A stretch of 64,000 nucleotides of DNA from an uncultured Collinsella sp. (GCA_958451615.1 CAUDQR010000009.1:22448-86447); one strand, 5' to 3'; positions 42,726 through 52,304 are shown, counted from the stretch's first letter. The notes: generated by a model from the letters alone, not told the origin. Numbers and translations are program-made.

Positions 42726-43982
42726 ATGGCAAACGAGATCTGGACCATCAAGCGTTGTCTCGAGTGGACCAAGGAGTACCTGGCCGAGCGCGGCGAGGAG
42801 CATCCCCGTCTTTCCGCCGAGTGGCTGCTGTGCGCCGCCACGGGCCTGGCGCGCATCGACTTGTATATGCGCATGGACGAGACGCTTAACGCGGCCCAGC
42901 TCGAGACCATGCACGCGGCCGTCGTTCGTCGCGCCAAAGGCGAGCCGCTGCAGTACATCACCGGCAGCACGCAGTTTCGCATGATTGACGTCGCGTGCGC
43001 TCCCGGTGTGCTCATTCCGCGCCCCGAAACCGAGATGCTCGTCGAGGAAGTCCTCAATTATCTGGATGCCGAGGTGCTGAGCCCCGAGGCTGCTGCCCGT
43101 CAGCGTGTTGAGCTGCCTTGGAACAATGAGGTCGAGGAGGCACGCAAGGCCGAGGCCGCGCTGGCAGACGAACGGGCGACTGCCGAGCGCCGTGCCGCTA
43201 ATCTGACGGCTGCCGATGAGGCGGCGCTAGGCGGCGACGTACTGGGCAGCCGTGCCTATGCCGAGGAACTGGCCGATCGCGAGGCCGAGGAAGCCGCCGC
43301 GCAGGCAGCAGAAGCCGAAGCCGCGGAAGCCGCCGAGTCCGAGCTCGACGAATACGGCGTCGCCATCGAGGGTGCCGACCAGGAGACGGCTTTAGCTCAG
43401 GATACCGCTGCGCCTGCCCCAGCCGAGCCCTGCGCTGCCCGCGTTCTCGAGGTCGGCTGCGGCACGGGCTGCATTTCGCTCTCCCTTGCCTGGGAGCGCC
43501 GCGGCCACGTTACCTGCACCGCCACCGATATCGAGTCGCGCGCCATCGATCTGGCCACCAAAAACCGCGACACCCTCGGCCTCACGGCAGATGAGGTTGC
43601 CTTTAGCCTCACCAACCTGGTGAGTTCCATTCCCCGCGAAGAGTGGGGCACCTTTGATGTGCTCGTCTCCAACCCACCTTACATCCCGACCGACGTCATG
43701 CGCTCGCTGCCGCACGAGGTCAAGGACTTTGAGCCCGACCTGGCGCTCGAGGGCGGCGCCGACGGCCTCGATATCTTCCGCCGCCTGCTCAACGCGGCGC
43801 CTTACATGCTGCGCGCCGGCGGCCTGTTTGCCTGCGAGCTCTACGAGGGTACCCTCGATGCCGCGGCCGAGCTCTGTCGCCAGGCAGGCCTTTCGGACGT
43901 GCGTATCGTCCATGACCTTACCGATCGCCCCCGCATCGTCCGAGCCATCGTCACCGAGCCCAAGCCCAAGCAGCGCCAGTAA
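42726..43982 (+). CDS. prmC: Release-factor glutamine methyltransferase with a large acidic insertion
   Basis: 418 residues from the ATG at 42726 (GGGGAGGG upstream), against about 280 in E. coli PrmC. The N-terminal helical domain (GEPLQYITGSTQF, LIPRPETEMLVEEVL) and the SAM domain (LEVGCGTGCISLSL, catalytic NPPY in VSNPPYIPTDVM) are intact. Between them, residues about 114-236 are an extra Ala/Glu-rich, probably helical and disordered segment (AEEAAAQAAEAEAAEAAESE) where the family normally has fewer than 15 residues. Methylates the GGQ glutamine of RF1/RF2. Same strand as prfA. Confidence 0.92.
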   Translation: MANEIWTIKRCLEWTKEYLAERGEEHPRLSAEWLLCAATGLARIDLYMRMDETLNAAQLETMHAAVVRRAKGEPLQYITGSTQFRMIDVACAPGVLIPRPETEMLVEEVLNYLDAEVLSPEAAARQRVELPWNNEVEEARKAEAALADERATAERRAANLTAADEAALGGDVLGSRAYAEELADREAEEAAAQAAEAEAAEAAESELDEYGVAIEGADQETALAQDTAAPAPAEPCAARVLEVGCGTGCISLSLAWERRGHVTCTATDIESRAIDLATKNRDTLGLTADEVAFSLTNLVSSIPREEWGTFDVLVSNPPYIPTDVMRSLPHEVKDFEPDLALEGGADGLDIFRRLLNAAPYMLRAGGLFACELYEGTLDAAAELCRQAGLSDVRIVHDLTDRPRIVRAIVTEPKPKQRQ

Positions 43983-43989
43983 TATTTAT

Positions 43990-44050
43990 TAACTGGTTAA
44001 CAAAAATTATAAATTAGTTTATAATTAGGACGGCTGAAAGAGGTCGGTCC
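43990..44050 (+). promoter_or_regulatory. AT-rich promoter/operator of hicAB
   Basis: A 45-bp AT-rich block contains the dyad TTATAAA-TTAG-TTTATAA (44008-44025) and GGTTAAC. GAAAGAGG (44037) is the ribosome site. Such dyads upstream of toxin-antitoxin pairs typically bind the antitoxin. Confidence 0.5.
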
Positions 44051-44236
44051 ATGCAACCTCTTACCTTTCGGGAAATCATTGCCCTACTCAAGCACGATGG
44101 ATTCGTGAAGGTCGCGCAAGTCGGTAGTCATGCTAAGTATGTTTCTAGCGATCGTGTTGTCACCGTGAACGGCTCTGGTGGTGATCGACCAAAGAAGGGC
44201 ACGTGGGCAAGTATTCGTCGCCAAGCTGGACGGTAG
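44051..44236 (+). CDS. hicA: HicA-family mRNA interferase toxin
   Basis: 61 residues, a dsRBD-like HicA fold: REIIALLKHDGFVKVAQVGSHAKY carries the catalytic His in the conserved G-S-H motif. The end RPKKGTWASIRRQAG matches the usual HicA C-terminal helix. Cleaves mRNA when free of antitoxin. The antitoxin gene starts 11 bases after the stop, in the common hicA-hicB order. AT-rich upstream DNA suggests recent acquisition. Confidence 0.85.
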   Translation: MQPLTFREIIALLKHDGFVKVAQVGSHAKYVSSDRVVTVNGSGGDRPKKGTWASIRRQAGR

Positions 44237-44247
44237 TTGGAGGCAAA

Positions 44248-44694
44248 ATGAGGCAGCGATTTACCTATGACTGCGTTCTCATAAAAGAAGACGACGGTTA
44301 CTGCGCCAGCTTCCCGCAGATTCCCGGCGCCTTTGCCGATGGCGATACGCGCGAAGACGCGATTGCCCATGCCACCGAGGCACTGATGGCGTTTTTGGCC
44401 GACGACCTCAACAACGGTTTGACTCCGGCGGGGTACGAACGCTCGGCCGAGGTCGTGGCCCTTTCAGTCGAAATCGACCACGAGGACGCTCGGGAAGCGG
44501 CGTGCCGAACATTTAAAGACGCAGCGCTGGACCTCAAAGTCTCCGCTCCGCGGATTACCGCGCTGGTCAAAGCCGGAAAGCTCGATGTTGAACTCGTCGA
44601 CGGCCGTCGGATGATAACGATAGACAGCATCGAGCGCTACGCCGCCCAAGAACGCCACGCCGGCAGGCCAAAGAAGTTCGTCGCAGTCCAATAA
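44248..44694 (+). CDS. hicB: HicB-family antitoxin with DNA-binding-like tail
   Basis: 148 residues from the ATG at 44248 (TTGGAGGC upstream). The N-terminal HicB fold (DDGYCASFPQIPGAFADGDTREDAI) neutralises HicA. A linker and a C-terminal helix-turn-helix-like part (VSAPRITALVKAGKL, then RRMITIDSIERYA) probably bind the operator dyad at 44008. Typical autoregulated TA module. Confidence 0.83.
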   Translation: MRQRFTYDCVLIKEDDGYCASFPQIPGAFADGDTREDAIAHATEALMAFLADDLNNGLTPAGYERSAEVVALSVEIDHEDAREAACRTFKDAALDLKVSAPRITALVKAGKLDVELVDGRRMITIDSIERYAAQERHAGRPKKFVAVQ

Positions 44695-44829
44695 CCCCCC
44701 TCACTTTCACCGACTACTAGAGCCGCTCACCAAACCAACATGCGCTCTGGGCAAATAGGTTGAACGTTTCGTGCGAGAATGCCCCACAGTAAACAAACTT
44801 GCACCAGAGCGTAAGGGGCTGGCATACAC

Positions 44830-45573
44830 ATGCAGACGGTCTATCGGGTATACGAGGGAACGCGCGAGCCGCATCGGCTTGCCGTCGAGCGCACGGCCGA
44901 GGTGCTCGGCCGCGGCGGCCTGGCTTTGATCCCGACCGAGACCGTCTACGGTGTCGCCGTGGCAGTCAACGCCTTCTCGGACGCCGTGCCCCAAGATACA
45001 AGCGAATTCCCATCGTGGCCGCGCGATCCGCAGGCTGCCGTCAATGGCGCCGCAGTTCCTGCGCTCGGCACCGGCTATCGCCGTATCTTCACTCTCAAGC
45101 AACGTGAACTCACGCAAACCGTCGCTTGGCTGGTCGATGGCGTCGAAGCACTCGACCGCTATGGCGTGGATATCCCGGAAGATGCCCGCATACTCGCGCG
45201 ACGATGCTGGCCGGGAGCCCTGACTATCGTGGTCAAGGCAGCCCCCTGCGTGCCGACCTTTATGCGCGCTGCCGACGACACGGTGGCACTTCGCGCTTCG
45301 GCCTCGCCCGTGGTGCAGGCGCTCATTCGCGCCTGTGGCAGCCCCCTTGCCTGCACCAGCGCCAACACGCATGGCGCGCCCGCGCCGGCAAGTTTTATCA
45401 CGGTGGAGGGTCGCATCCTGGAGGGGGTCGATGTTGCCGTCGACGCCGGTGAGACCCCGTGTCGCGACGCCTCGACCATCGTGTCGTTTCAGCACGGCGA
45501 GCTCCAGATCCTGCGCCAAGGCGCACTTCCCGCATCAGAGATCGAACGGGTCCTGTCCGACCCGATGCAATAG
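44830..45573 (+). CDS. TsaC/Sua5-family threonylcarbamoyl-AMP synthase
   Basis: 247 residues. YrdC-fold motifs: LIPTETVYGVAVAVNAF, RRIFTLKQR (the usual KxR element), RCWPGALTIVV, VALRASASP and a TSANTHGAPAP segment. Makes threonylcarbamoyl-adenylate for the t6A modification of ANN-decoding tRNAs. A roughly 30-residue insertion (VPQDTSEFPSWPRDPQAAVN) sits between the PTETVYG strand and the KxR element, and the usual KGRP reads KQRE. No kinase-like partner genes are nearby. Ends 13 bases before glpK. Confidence 0.82.
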   Translation: MQTVYRVYEGTREPHRLAVERTAEVLGRGGLALIPTETVYGVAVAVNAFSDAVPQDTSEFPSWPRDPQAAVNGAAVPALGTGYRRIFTLKQRELTQTVAWLVDGVEALDRYGVDIPEDARILARRCWPGALTIVVKAAPCVPTFMRAADDTVALRASASPVVQALIRACGSPLACTSANTHGAPAPASFITVEGRILEGVDVAVDAGETPCRDASTIVSFQHGELQILRQGALPASEIERVLSDPMQ

Positions 45574-45586
45574 AAAGGTTTAAGCG

Positions 45587-47128
45587 ATGTCGTTGAATCT
45601 GGGCAGCCTGGGCATGGAAGATGCCTCGTTTGACTTTGGCGGTTCCTACATCATGGCGCTCGACTGCGGCACCACCTCGGTACTTGCGACCATCGTCGAC
45701 GAGTACGGATGCATCGTCGCGCAGGCACGTCGCAGCGTCAAAACCAGCTTCCCGCGTCCCGGCTGGGTGGAGCAAGACCCCATGGCGGTCCTTGCTAGCC
45801 AGATCGCCGTCATGATGGAAGTCCAGTTTAAGAGCGGTATCCACTCCGACCGCATTGCTGCCATCGGCATCTCCAACCAGCGCGAGACCACGGTGGTCTG
45901 GGATCGCGTGAGCGGTCAGCCGATCTATAACGCTATCGTATGGCAGTGCCGCCGTACCGCACCTTTGATCGACGAGCTTGTCGAGCAGGGCGCAGAAGGG
46001 CTGGTGCGCTCCCGCACGGGACTCACGCTCGACCCGTATTTCTCGGCCTCCAAGGTGCAGTGGATTCTCGACAACGTCGACGGCGCACGCGAAAGCGCGG
46101 CGGCGGGCGACCTCATGTTTGGCACCATCGACACCTGGCTCATCTACAACCTCACCGGCGGCCAGGTCTTTGCCACCGACTACACCAATGCCAGCCGCAC
46201 GGCACTCTTTAATATCCATACGCTCGATTGGGACGACGACCTGCTGGCACTCTTTGACGTTCCACGTTCCATGATGCCCGAGGTTCGCTGGAGCTCGGGC
46301 GACTACGGCCGCGTCGCGAGCGACATCATGACCAACATGCCGCCCATCATGGGCGTGGCGGGTGACCAACAGGCGTCGCTGTTCGGCCACTGCTGTTTCC
46401 GTCCCGGCCAGACCAAAAACACCTATGGCACGGGTTGCTTTATGCTCATGAACACCGGCGACGAGATCGTCGAATCCAAGAACGGTCTGGTCTCCACGAT
46501 CGGTATCGCCGCTGACGGCAAGATCAGCTATGCGCTCGAGGGTTCTATCTTTGCCGCAGGCTCTACCATGAACTGGCTGCGCAACAACATGGGCATCATC
46601 TCGAGCGTGAGCGAGTCCGCGCAACTCGCCACTTCGATTAACGACAACGAGGGCTGCTACTTCGTTCCCGCCTTCGCAGGCCTGGGCGCTCCCTGGTGGG
46701 ACCCGCATGCTCGCGGTATCGTGTGCGGCCTGACCGGCGCCTCGAGTCGCGCGACCATTGTGCGTGCGGCTTGCGAGTCCATGGCCTACCAGAGCTATGA
46801 CGTGCTGCGCGCCATGGAGCAGGACGTGGGGCTTTCGATCGAGCGCCTGTCCGTCGATGGCGGTGCCTCGCGCAACGAGTTCATCATGCAATTCCAGGCC
46901 GACCTGCTGGATATCCCCGTGCTGCAGTGCGAGACGGTGGAGACCACGGCGATCGGCGCCGCGTACTTGGCGGGCCTTGCCGTCGGCTATTGGGAGGATT
47001 TGGAGGAGCTGGAGCAAAACGCTCAGATCGTCAAAGTCTTCCATCCTCACATGTCCGCCGAGCGCCGTGAGAGCAACCTCGCTGGTTGGCGTGATGCCGT
47101 CAAGCGTTCGCTCAACACCGCTCAGTAG
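45587..47128 (+). CDS. glpK: Glycerol kinase
   Basis: 513 residues. FGGY kinase motifs: ALDCGTTSVLATIVD, ISNQRETTVVWDR, NAIVWQCRRT, GTIDTWLIYNLTGG, TDYTNASRTALFNI, TYGTGCFMLMNTG and GLGAPWWDPHARG. A 20-residue N-terminal extension precedes the first motif. Phosphorylates glycerol to glycerol 3-phosphate. Encoded right after the tsaC homologue with AAAGG upstream, possibly cotranscribed. No glpF or glpD in the window. Confidence 0.93.
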   Translation: MSLNLGSLGMEDASFDFGGSYIMALDCGTTSVLATIVDEYGCIVAQARRSVKTSFPRPGWVEQDPMAVLASQIAVMMEVQFKSGIHSDRIAAIGISNQRETTVVWDRVSGQPIYNAIVWQCRRTAPLIDELVEQGAEGLVRSRTGLTLDPYFSASKVQWILDNVDGARESAAAGDLMFGTIDTWLIYNLTGGQVFATDYTNASRTALFNIHTLDWDDDLLALFDVPRSMMPEVRWSSGDYGRVASDIMTNMPPIMGVAGDQQASLFGHCCFRPGQTKNTYGTGCFMLMNTGDEIVESKNGLVSTIGIAADGKISYALEGSIFAAGSTMNWLRNNMGIISSVSESAQLATSINDNEGCYFVPAFAGLGAPWWDPHARGIVCGLTGASSRATIVRAACESMAYQSYDVLRAMEQDVGLSIERLSVDGGASRNEFIMQFQADLLDIPVLQCETVETTAIGAAYLAGLAVGYWEDLEELEQNAQIVKVFHPHMSAERRESNLAGWRDAVKRSLNTAQ

Positions 47129-47251
47129 GGCTGCGACGAGCTGCTCGATACAACAAACCGTTAAACTTATGCACGGCGCGCGGCAACAACATCGCCATGC
47201 GCCTTGTCAGCAAGGCCGTTTTGCGGCCGCAACGAAAGGGGCAATCAACCC

Positions 47252-47899
47252 ATGACCGTCACCTACGACGCGTCCCGTGTGACGCTTGTCGATCACCCGC
47301 TCGTCCAGCATAAGCTGTCGATCCTGCGCAACAAGGAGACCGGCACCAACCAGTTCCGCCAGCTCGTGCGTGAGCTCGCGCTCTTTGATGGCTACGAGGC
47401 CATGCGCGACCTGCCTATGGAGGACGTCGAGGTCGAGACCCCCATCACCACCGCCACGTTTAAGCAGCTTGCCGGCAAGAAGCTCGCCATCGTCCCCATC
47501 CTGCGTGCCGGTCTTGGCATGGTCGACGGCATCCTCGACCTTGTGCCCTCTGCCCGCGTGGGCCACATTGGTATGGAGCGCGACGAGGTCACCCACGAGC
47601 CGCATGAGTACTACTGCAAGATGCCCAAGGACATCGACCAGCGTATCTGCCTGGTCGTCGACCCCATGCTCGCCACGGGCGGCTCGGCCGAGATGGCTAT
47701 CAGCTACCTGCGCGAGCGCGGTGTCAAGGACATTCGCATGCTGTGCATCGTCGCAGCTCCCGAGGGCCTCAAGTCGCTGACCGACAAGGACCCAGATGTG
47801 CATATCTATACCTGCGCCATCGACGACCATCTCAACGAGGCTGCCTACATCGTTCCCGGCCTCGGCGACGCCGGCGACCGCATCTACGGCACGCTCTAG
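47252..47899 (+). CDS. upp: Uracil phosphoribosyltransferase
   Basis: 215 residues from the ATG at 47252 (GAAAGGGG upstream). [16 protein letters not shown] start, [10 protein letters not shown], the PRPP loop [10 protein letters not shown] and a [10 protein letters not shown] end are standard. Converts uracil and PRPP to UMP in pyrimidine salvage. Directly precedes the ATP synthase operon, with a hairpin and promoter between. Confidence 0.95.
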   Translation: MTVTYDASRVTLVDHPLVQHKLSILRNKETGTNQFRQLVRELALFDGYEAMRDLPMEDVEVETPITTATFKQLAGKKLAIVPILRAGLGMVDGILDLVPSARVGHIGMERDEVTHEPHEYYCKMPKDIDQRICLVVDPMLATGGSAEMAISYLRERGVKDIRMLCIVAAPEGLKSLTDKDPDVHIYTCAIDDHLNEAAYIVPGLGDAGDRIYGTL

Positions 47900-47940
47900 T
47901 CGCTGGGCTAAACGGCCGCGGCTGCAAATACGAAGAAACG

Positions 47941-47975
47941 GTGCGCGCGGACGAACAAAAGGCGACCGCGCGCAC
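47941..47975 (+). terminator. Hairpin after upp
   Basis: A perfect 10-bp stem, GTGCGCGCGG / CCGCGCGCAC with a 15-nt loop. The tail TCCTG is not T-rich, so termination may be Rho-assisted or weak. Confidence 0.5.
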
Positions 47976-48090
47976 TCCTGTTAACGGACGTTTTGCCCTG
48001 CAGGGTTCGAGAAAAACGTATTACCGTACCTGCGGCATAAAGAAGGTCTTAAGAAAACGAACAGGTGCGTATTAACCGATGCTTTTTCGG

Positions 48091-48118
48091 TTGTACTTTA
48101 GCGATTGGCTCGTACAAT
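48091..48118 (+). promoter_or_regulatory. Candidate promoter of the ATP synthase operon
   Basis: TTGTAC (48091-48096), 16-bp spacer, TACAAT (48113-48118), about 60 bp before the first gene of the operon. Confidence 0.6.
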
Positions 48119-48179
48119 AGTCACCAATGTTTGGCGGGAACTGTTCTGTGAAGCGTTAAAAAGGAAAGTGAGGACGCCA

Positions 48180-48491
48180 GTGTTTCAGATAGCCGATCTG
48201 CTCGCTATCGTTGCAGGCGCCATCGCGGGCGCAATTGCCTTCCTTCCCTTTGTCTTTACGCTCAAGCCGGTTCTTGACGATAAACAGAATGCGGACATGC
48301 TCAAGGGTATGGTGAGTCTGGCGGTCTCGGCAATCGCCCTGCTCGTCTTTACCTTGGTTGTGTTTGTGTTGTTCGGAGAGGCATTTCGCATGTTCCTCCT
48401 GGGCGAGGCGATCGGCTTCGTGGCCTTTATGGCCGCCTGCGCGGTTCGTGTCGCCAAGGCGCTGCGAGATCCTCATGAGGTCGAAAGGTAA
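48180..48491 (+). CDS. AtpI-position small membrane protein
   Basis: 103 residues; GTG start at 48180, chosen because AGGA and AAGGAAAG lie just upstream. Three hydrophobic segments (LLAIVAGAIAGAIAFLPFVF, MVSLAVSAIALLVFTLVVFVLF, MFLLGEAIGFVAFMAACAV) and a basic tail. It sits 3 bases before atpB, exactly where AtpI, an assembly factor or chaperone for the c-ring, is usually found. Sequence similarity to AtpI is weak by eye, so this is a positional assignment. Confidence 0.65.
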   Translation: MFQIADLLAIVAGAIAGAIAFLPFVFTLKPVLDDKQNADMLKGMVSLAVSAIALLVFTLVVFVLFGEAFRMFLLGEAIGFVAFMAACAVRVAKALRDPHEVER

Positions 48492-48494
48492 GTC

Positions 48495-49298
48495 GTGGAA
48501 ATTTTTGAAAAGCTGCCTGATGAGATTAATCATCTGGTCAGCGAGTTCAGCTCCACCCCTGTCGTGGGCGATCTGAGCTGCGGCATCACGCAGTACTCGT
48601 TTTGGCTGATCGTCTCCACGATCGTGCTCCTGATCGTCCTGGCCGTGTTCAAGAAGAAGCAGACCCTGGTTCCCAAGGGCTTCTTCGTCAACGGTTTCGA
48701 GTACATCATCGAGTACGTCGAGAACGATATCGGCGAGGGTGTCGTGGGTGAGAACTGGAAGAAGCACTTCCCGTTCCTGTGCTCGCTTTTCCTGTTCATC
48801 CTGATCAATAACATGATCGGCCTGATTCCGGGAATGAAGCCCGGCACCGGCGCAATCGGCTCCACCGCCGCACTCGCCATTTTCGCCTTCGTGTACTTCA
48901 TCTACTACGGATGCAAGGCTCACGGCGTGATCGGCTACATCAAGAGCCTCGCTCCGCAGGGCGTGAGCTTCCCGATGAACGTGCTTGTGTGGGTCGTCGA
49001 GCTTTTCTCGACCTTCCTGCGCCTCATCACGCTCGCCGTCCGTCTGTTCTGCAACATGTTCGCAGGACACGTGGTCATGGGCTCGTTCGCCATCATGGCG
49101 AGCATGTTCATGCAGCCGCTGCTTCAGCAGGTTTCCGCGGCCCACGCCGTTGGCGCCCTGCCTTCGCTGGCCTGGCTTGCCATCCTCATCCTGATCTATG
49201 CGATCGAGCTTGTGGTCGGCGCCATCCAGGCTTACGTCTTCACGGTCCTTACCGCCGTGTATGTCTCCGAGGCAGAGGAGGTCGCGGAGGAGGAGTAG
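48495..49298 (+). CDS. atpB: F1Fo ATP synthase subunit a
   Basis: 267 residues, GTG start with GAAAGG upstream. Membrane-embedded; the essential Arg lies in RLITLAVRLFCNMFAGHVVMG. Forms the proton half-channels against the c-ring. Second gene of the operon. Confidence 0.95.
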   Translation: MEIFEKLPDEINHLVSEFSSTPVVGDLSCGITQYSFWLIVSTIVLLIVLAVFKKKQTLVPKGFFVNGFEYIIEYVENDIGEGVVGENWKKHFPFLCSLFLFILINNMIGLIPGMKPGTGAIGSTAALAIFAFVYFIYYGCKAHGVIGYIKSLAPQGVSFPMNVLVWVVELFSTFLRLITLAVRLFCNMFAGHVVMGSFAIMASMFMQPLLQQVSAAHAVGALPSLAWLAILILIYAIELVVGAIQAYVFTVLTAVYVSEAEEVAEEE

Positions 49299-49422
49299 TC
49301 TTCCGTTCGCGCCTTAAAGGTAAGGTAATTCGTTAAACCGCCGGTGCCCGTACCCATGGAGCCCGGCAGTTATAAAAAGGTTATCCTGCGTGAAATAAGA
49401 CACGCACGACAAAGGAGGAATC

Positions 49423-49617
49423 GTGGGAGTTATCGGTTACGGTCTCGGTGTTATCGGCGCTGGTCTTGCTATCGGCCTGTCTGCTCTGGGTGCTACGGGT
49501 GCTATGGCCCGTCAGCCTGAGGTCCAGGGCCGCGTGTTCACCGTCTTCATTATGGGCTCCGCCTTCGGCGAGGCTCTGGCTCTGATCGGCTTCGTTGTCG
49601 CGCTGATCGTTAAATAG
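49423..49617 (+). CDS. atpE: F1Fo ATP synthase subunit c
   Basis: 64 residues, a very short c subunit (70-80 is common); GTG start with AAAGGAGGA 3 bases upstream. Two membrane hairpins joined by the conserved RQPE loop. The ion-binding carboxylate is Glu50 in GSAFGEALAL. It is followed by Ala rather than the Ser/Thr pair of Na+-type rings, suggesting proton coupling. Confidence 0.93.
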   Translation: MGVIGYGLGVIGAGLAIGLSALGATGAMARQPEVQGRVFTVFIMGSAFGEALALIGFVVALIVK

Positions 49618-49632
49618 CACGGAGCGTCAAGT

Positions 49633-50235
49633 ATGAATCTTTCATCCCAGAAGAGCGCGATCGCACTCTCCGCGTCCGCGGCCGCGCTGCTCATGCCGGT
49701 TTCCGCGTTCGCCGAGGACGGCGCTGCCGGTGCGGACATCCTCATCCCTAAGATGGCGGAGTTCATCCCGGCGCTTATCGCCTTCCTGATTATCTGGATC
49801 GTGCTGGCCAAGGTCGCCCTGCCGGGCATCATGAAAACCATGGAGGAGCGCGGCAAGAAGATCGAGGAGAGCCTCGACGAGGCCGAGAAGACCAAGCAGG
49901 AGGCTATCGCCAAGCGCGCTGAGTCCGACTCGATCGTCACCGACGCCCGTCGTCAGGCTGCCGACATCGTTCTCGAGGCCCGTAAGGACGCCGAGTCCGA
50001 GCGCGCCCGTATCATCGAGGCTGCTCACAAGGAGGCCGAGGAGATCATCGCCAAGGCCCATACGACCGTCGAGGACGAGCGCAAGTCCATTTACGCCGGT
50101 GCCGCGAGCTCCATCGCCGACCTGTCCGTTGCCGTCGCCACCAAGATCGTGGGCGAGGCACTCGAGGACGATGCCGAGCAGAAGAAGCTCATCGAGCGCT
50201 ACATCCAGGAAGCAGGTAGCCTGAATGCCGACTAG
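49633..50235 (+). CDS. atpF: F1Fo ATP synthase subunit b with signal-peptide-like N-terminus
   Basis: 200 residues. Residues 1-28 look like a cleavable signal (SAIALSASAAALLMPVSAFA, cut after AFA before EDG), followed by the usual single membrane helix (FIPALIAFLIIWIVLAKVAL) and a long charged coiled coil that forms the peripheral stalk. Most b subunits begin directly with the helix. Its stop overlaps atpH by 11 bases. Confidence 0.92.
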   Translation: MNLSSQKSAIALSASAAALLMPVSAFAEDGAAGADILIPKMAEFIPALIAFLIIWIVLAKVALPGIMKTMEERGKKIEESLDEAEKTKQEAIAKRAESDSIVTDARRQAADIVLEARKDAESERARIIEAAHKEAEEIIAKAHTTVEDERKSIYAGAASSIADLSVAVATKIVGEALEDDAEQKKLIERYIQEAGSLNAD

Positions 50236-50701
50236 CCGCTATCAGGACAAGGTGCTCGAGACCTACGCGCGCTCCCTTCTGGAAGCCGCTAAGGCCGAGA
50301 ACCATGTGTTCGAGGACCTCGAGATGATCGAGCGCTTGGCTTCTGCCAGCCCCGAGATCATCGCCGTGCTCGACACCATGTCCAAACGCGACCAGCTCGA
50401 CCTTCTTCCCAAGGTGGCAGCTGCCTTTAAGTATGTTGCCGAGGAAGACGAGGATGTAGTGGGCGTGACCGTCACCACGGCGATCCCGCTCGACGACGAG
50501 CTGCGTCAAACCATCACTAAGAAATGCGAGCAGGACTTCGGCCGCAAGGTATTCCTTATCGAGCAGGTTGACCCGTCTATCGTGGGCGGCCTGGTGCTCG
50601 AGGCCCGCGGCGAGCGTCGTGACATTTCCGTCAAGACGCAGCTGCGCATCGCGCAGGAGACCCTCGCAAACTCTGCTAATTCGTACGGAGGTGAAGCCTA
50701 A
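50225..50701 (+). CDS. atpH: F1Fo ATP synthase subunit delta
   Basis: 158 residues. Alpha-helical N-terminal part and the C-terminal signature [21 protein letters not shown]. Links the peripheral stalk to F1. Overlaps atpF (11 bases) and atpA (1 base), indicating coupled translation. Confidence 0.93.
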   Translation: MPTSRYQDKVLETYARSLLEAAKAENHVFEDLEMIERLASASPEIIAVLDTMSKRDQLDLLPKVAAAFKYVAEEDEDVVGVTVTTAIPLDDELRQTITKKCEQDFGRKVFLIEQVDPSIVGGLVLEARGERRDISVKTQLRIAQETLANSANSYGGEA

Positions 50702-52299
50702 TGTCCGAAACCCTCAATGCCCAGGATATCGCCAAGAAACTGCAGGAGCAGCTCACGAGCCTCTCCGCGACGGTCGATACGCATGAGGTTTCAACGGTCG
50801 ACGAGGTAGGCGACGGCATCGCGCGCGTCTCCGGCCTCAAGAGCGCCATGGCAGGCGAGCTTCTGGAGTTCAAGAGCTCCGATACCGGTGAGACCGTCTT
50901 CGGCCTTGCCCAGAACCTTGACCGTGACGAGGTCGGCGCCGTTCTGTTCGGTGCCGTCGACTCCATCAAGGAAGGCGACGAGTGCCGCACCACTGGCCGC
51001 ATTATGGATATCCCCGTGAGCCGTGCCATGCTCGGCCGCGTCGTCAATCCGCTCGGCCAGCCCATCGACGGCCTGGGCGACATCGTCGCCACGCACCGTC
51101 GCCCCATCGAGTTCAAGGCTCCCGGCGTCATCGATCGTACCCCGGTGTGCGAGCCGGTTCAGACCGGTCTGCTCGCTATCGACTCCATGGTGCCTATTGG
51201 CCGCGGTCAGCGTGAGCTCATCATCGGCGACCGTAAGACCGGTAAGACCGCCATCGCCATCGACGCTATCCTCAACCAGCGCGGCAAGGGCATGGTCTGC
51301 ATCTATGTCGCCATCGGCCAGAAGGCCTCCACGGTTGCCAACATCCGCGAGACCCTCGCTCAGCACGGTGCGCTCGACTACACCATCATCGTTTCGGCCA
51401 CCGCTGCCGATTCCGCCCCTATGCAGTACATCGCGCCTATGGCCGGTGCCGCTATCGGCGAGTTCTTCATGTACAACGGCGAGGACGGCAAGCCCGCCAG
51501 CGAGACCAACCCCGGCGGCCACGTGCTCGTCATCTACGACGACCTGTCCAAGCAGGCTGTGGCCTACCGTCAGATGTCGCTGACGCTGCATCGTCCGCCC
51601 GGACGCGAGGCCTATCCTGGCGACATCTTCTACCTGCACTCTCGTCTGCTCGAGCGTGCCGTCAAGATGTCCAAGAAGAACGGTTACGGCTCCATGACGG
51701 CACTGCCGATCATCGAGACCCAGGACGGCGACGTCTCGGCCTACATTCCGACCAACGTCATTTCCATTACCGATGGTCAGATCTACCTGCAGTCCGAGCT
51801 CTTCTTCCAGGGTCAGCGCCCGGCAGTCGACGTGGGCATCTCCGTGTCCCGCGTCGGTGGCGACGCTCAGACCAAGGCTATGAAGCAGGTTGCCGGCAAC
51901 CTTCGCCTGGACCTCGCTTCGTACCAGGAGCTCGCTGGCTTTACGCAGTTCGGCTCCGACCTCGACGAGGCTACTCAGAAGCAGCTGACCCATGGTGCTC
52001 GCATGACCGAGCTCCTGAAGCAGCCGCGTTACAAGCCGTTTGAGGTTGGCGAGCAGATCGTTACGCTGTTCGCTGGCAACGAGGGCTTCCTGGATGACCT
52101 GGAGATCGCCGACGTGCTGCCCTTCCGTGCCGAGCTCATCGAGTACATGGACAATGGCTTTGGTTCGCTGCTCGACAAGGTTCGCGCCAAGAAGATCGAT
52201 GATGACACCAAGGCTGAGCTCTTGCGCGTCATCGGCGACTTCAAGCAGCAGTTCATGGCCAAGCACCATTCGGATGTTTCTGGATCAGAGGAGAACTAA
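50701..52299 (+). CDS. atpA: F1Fo ATP synthase subunit alpha
   Basis: 532 residues. P-loop [11 protein letters not shown], an [14 protein letters not shown] segment and a [16 protein letters not shown]-terminal region are standard. Non-catalytic nucleotide-binding subunit of F1. GGAGG precedes the start. Confidence 0.96.
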   Translation: MSETLNAQDIAKKLQEQLTSLSATVDTHEVSTVDEVGDGIARVSGLKSAMAGELLEFKSSDTGETVFGLAQNLDRDEVGAVLFGAVDSIKEGDECRTTGRIMDIPVSRAMLGRVVNPLGQPIDGLGDIVATHRRPIEFKAPGVIDRTPVCEPVQTGLLAIDSMVPIGRGQRELIIGDRKTGKTAIAIDAILNQRGKGMVCIYVAIGQKASTVANIRETLAQHGALDYTIIVSATAADSAPMQYIAPMAGAAIGEFFMYNGEDGKPASETNPGGHVLVIYDDLSKQAVAYRQMSLTLHRPPGREAYPGDIFYLHSRLLERAVKMSKKNGYGSMTALPIIETQDGDVSAYIPTNVISITDGQIYLQSELFFQGQRPAVDVGISVSRVGGDAQTKAMKQVAGNLRLDLASYQELAGFTQFGSDLDEATQKQLTHGARMTELLKQPRYKPFEVGEQIVTLFAGNEGFLDDLEIADVLPFRAELIEYMDNGFGSLLDKVRAKKIDDDTKAELLRVIGDFKQQFMAKHHSDVSGSEEN

Positions 52300-52304
52300 G
52301 CCCC

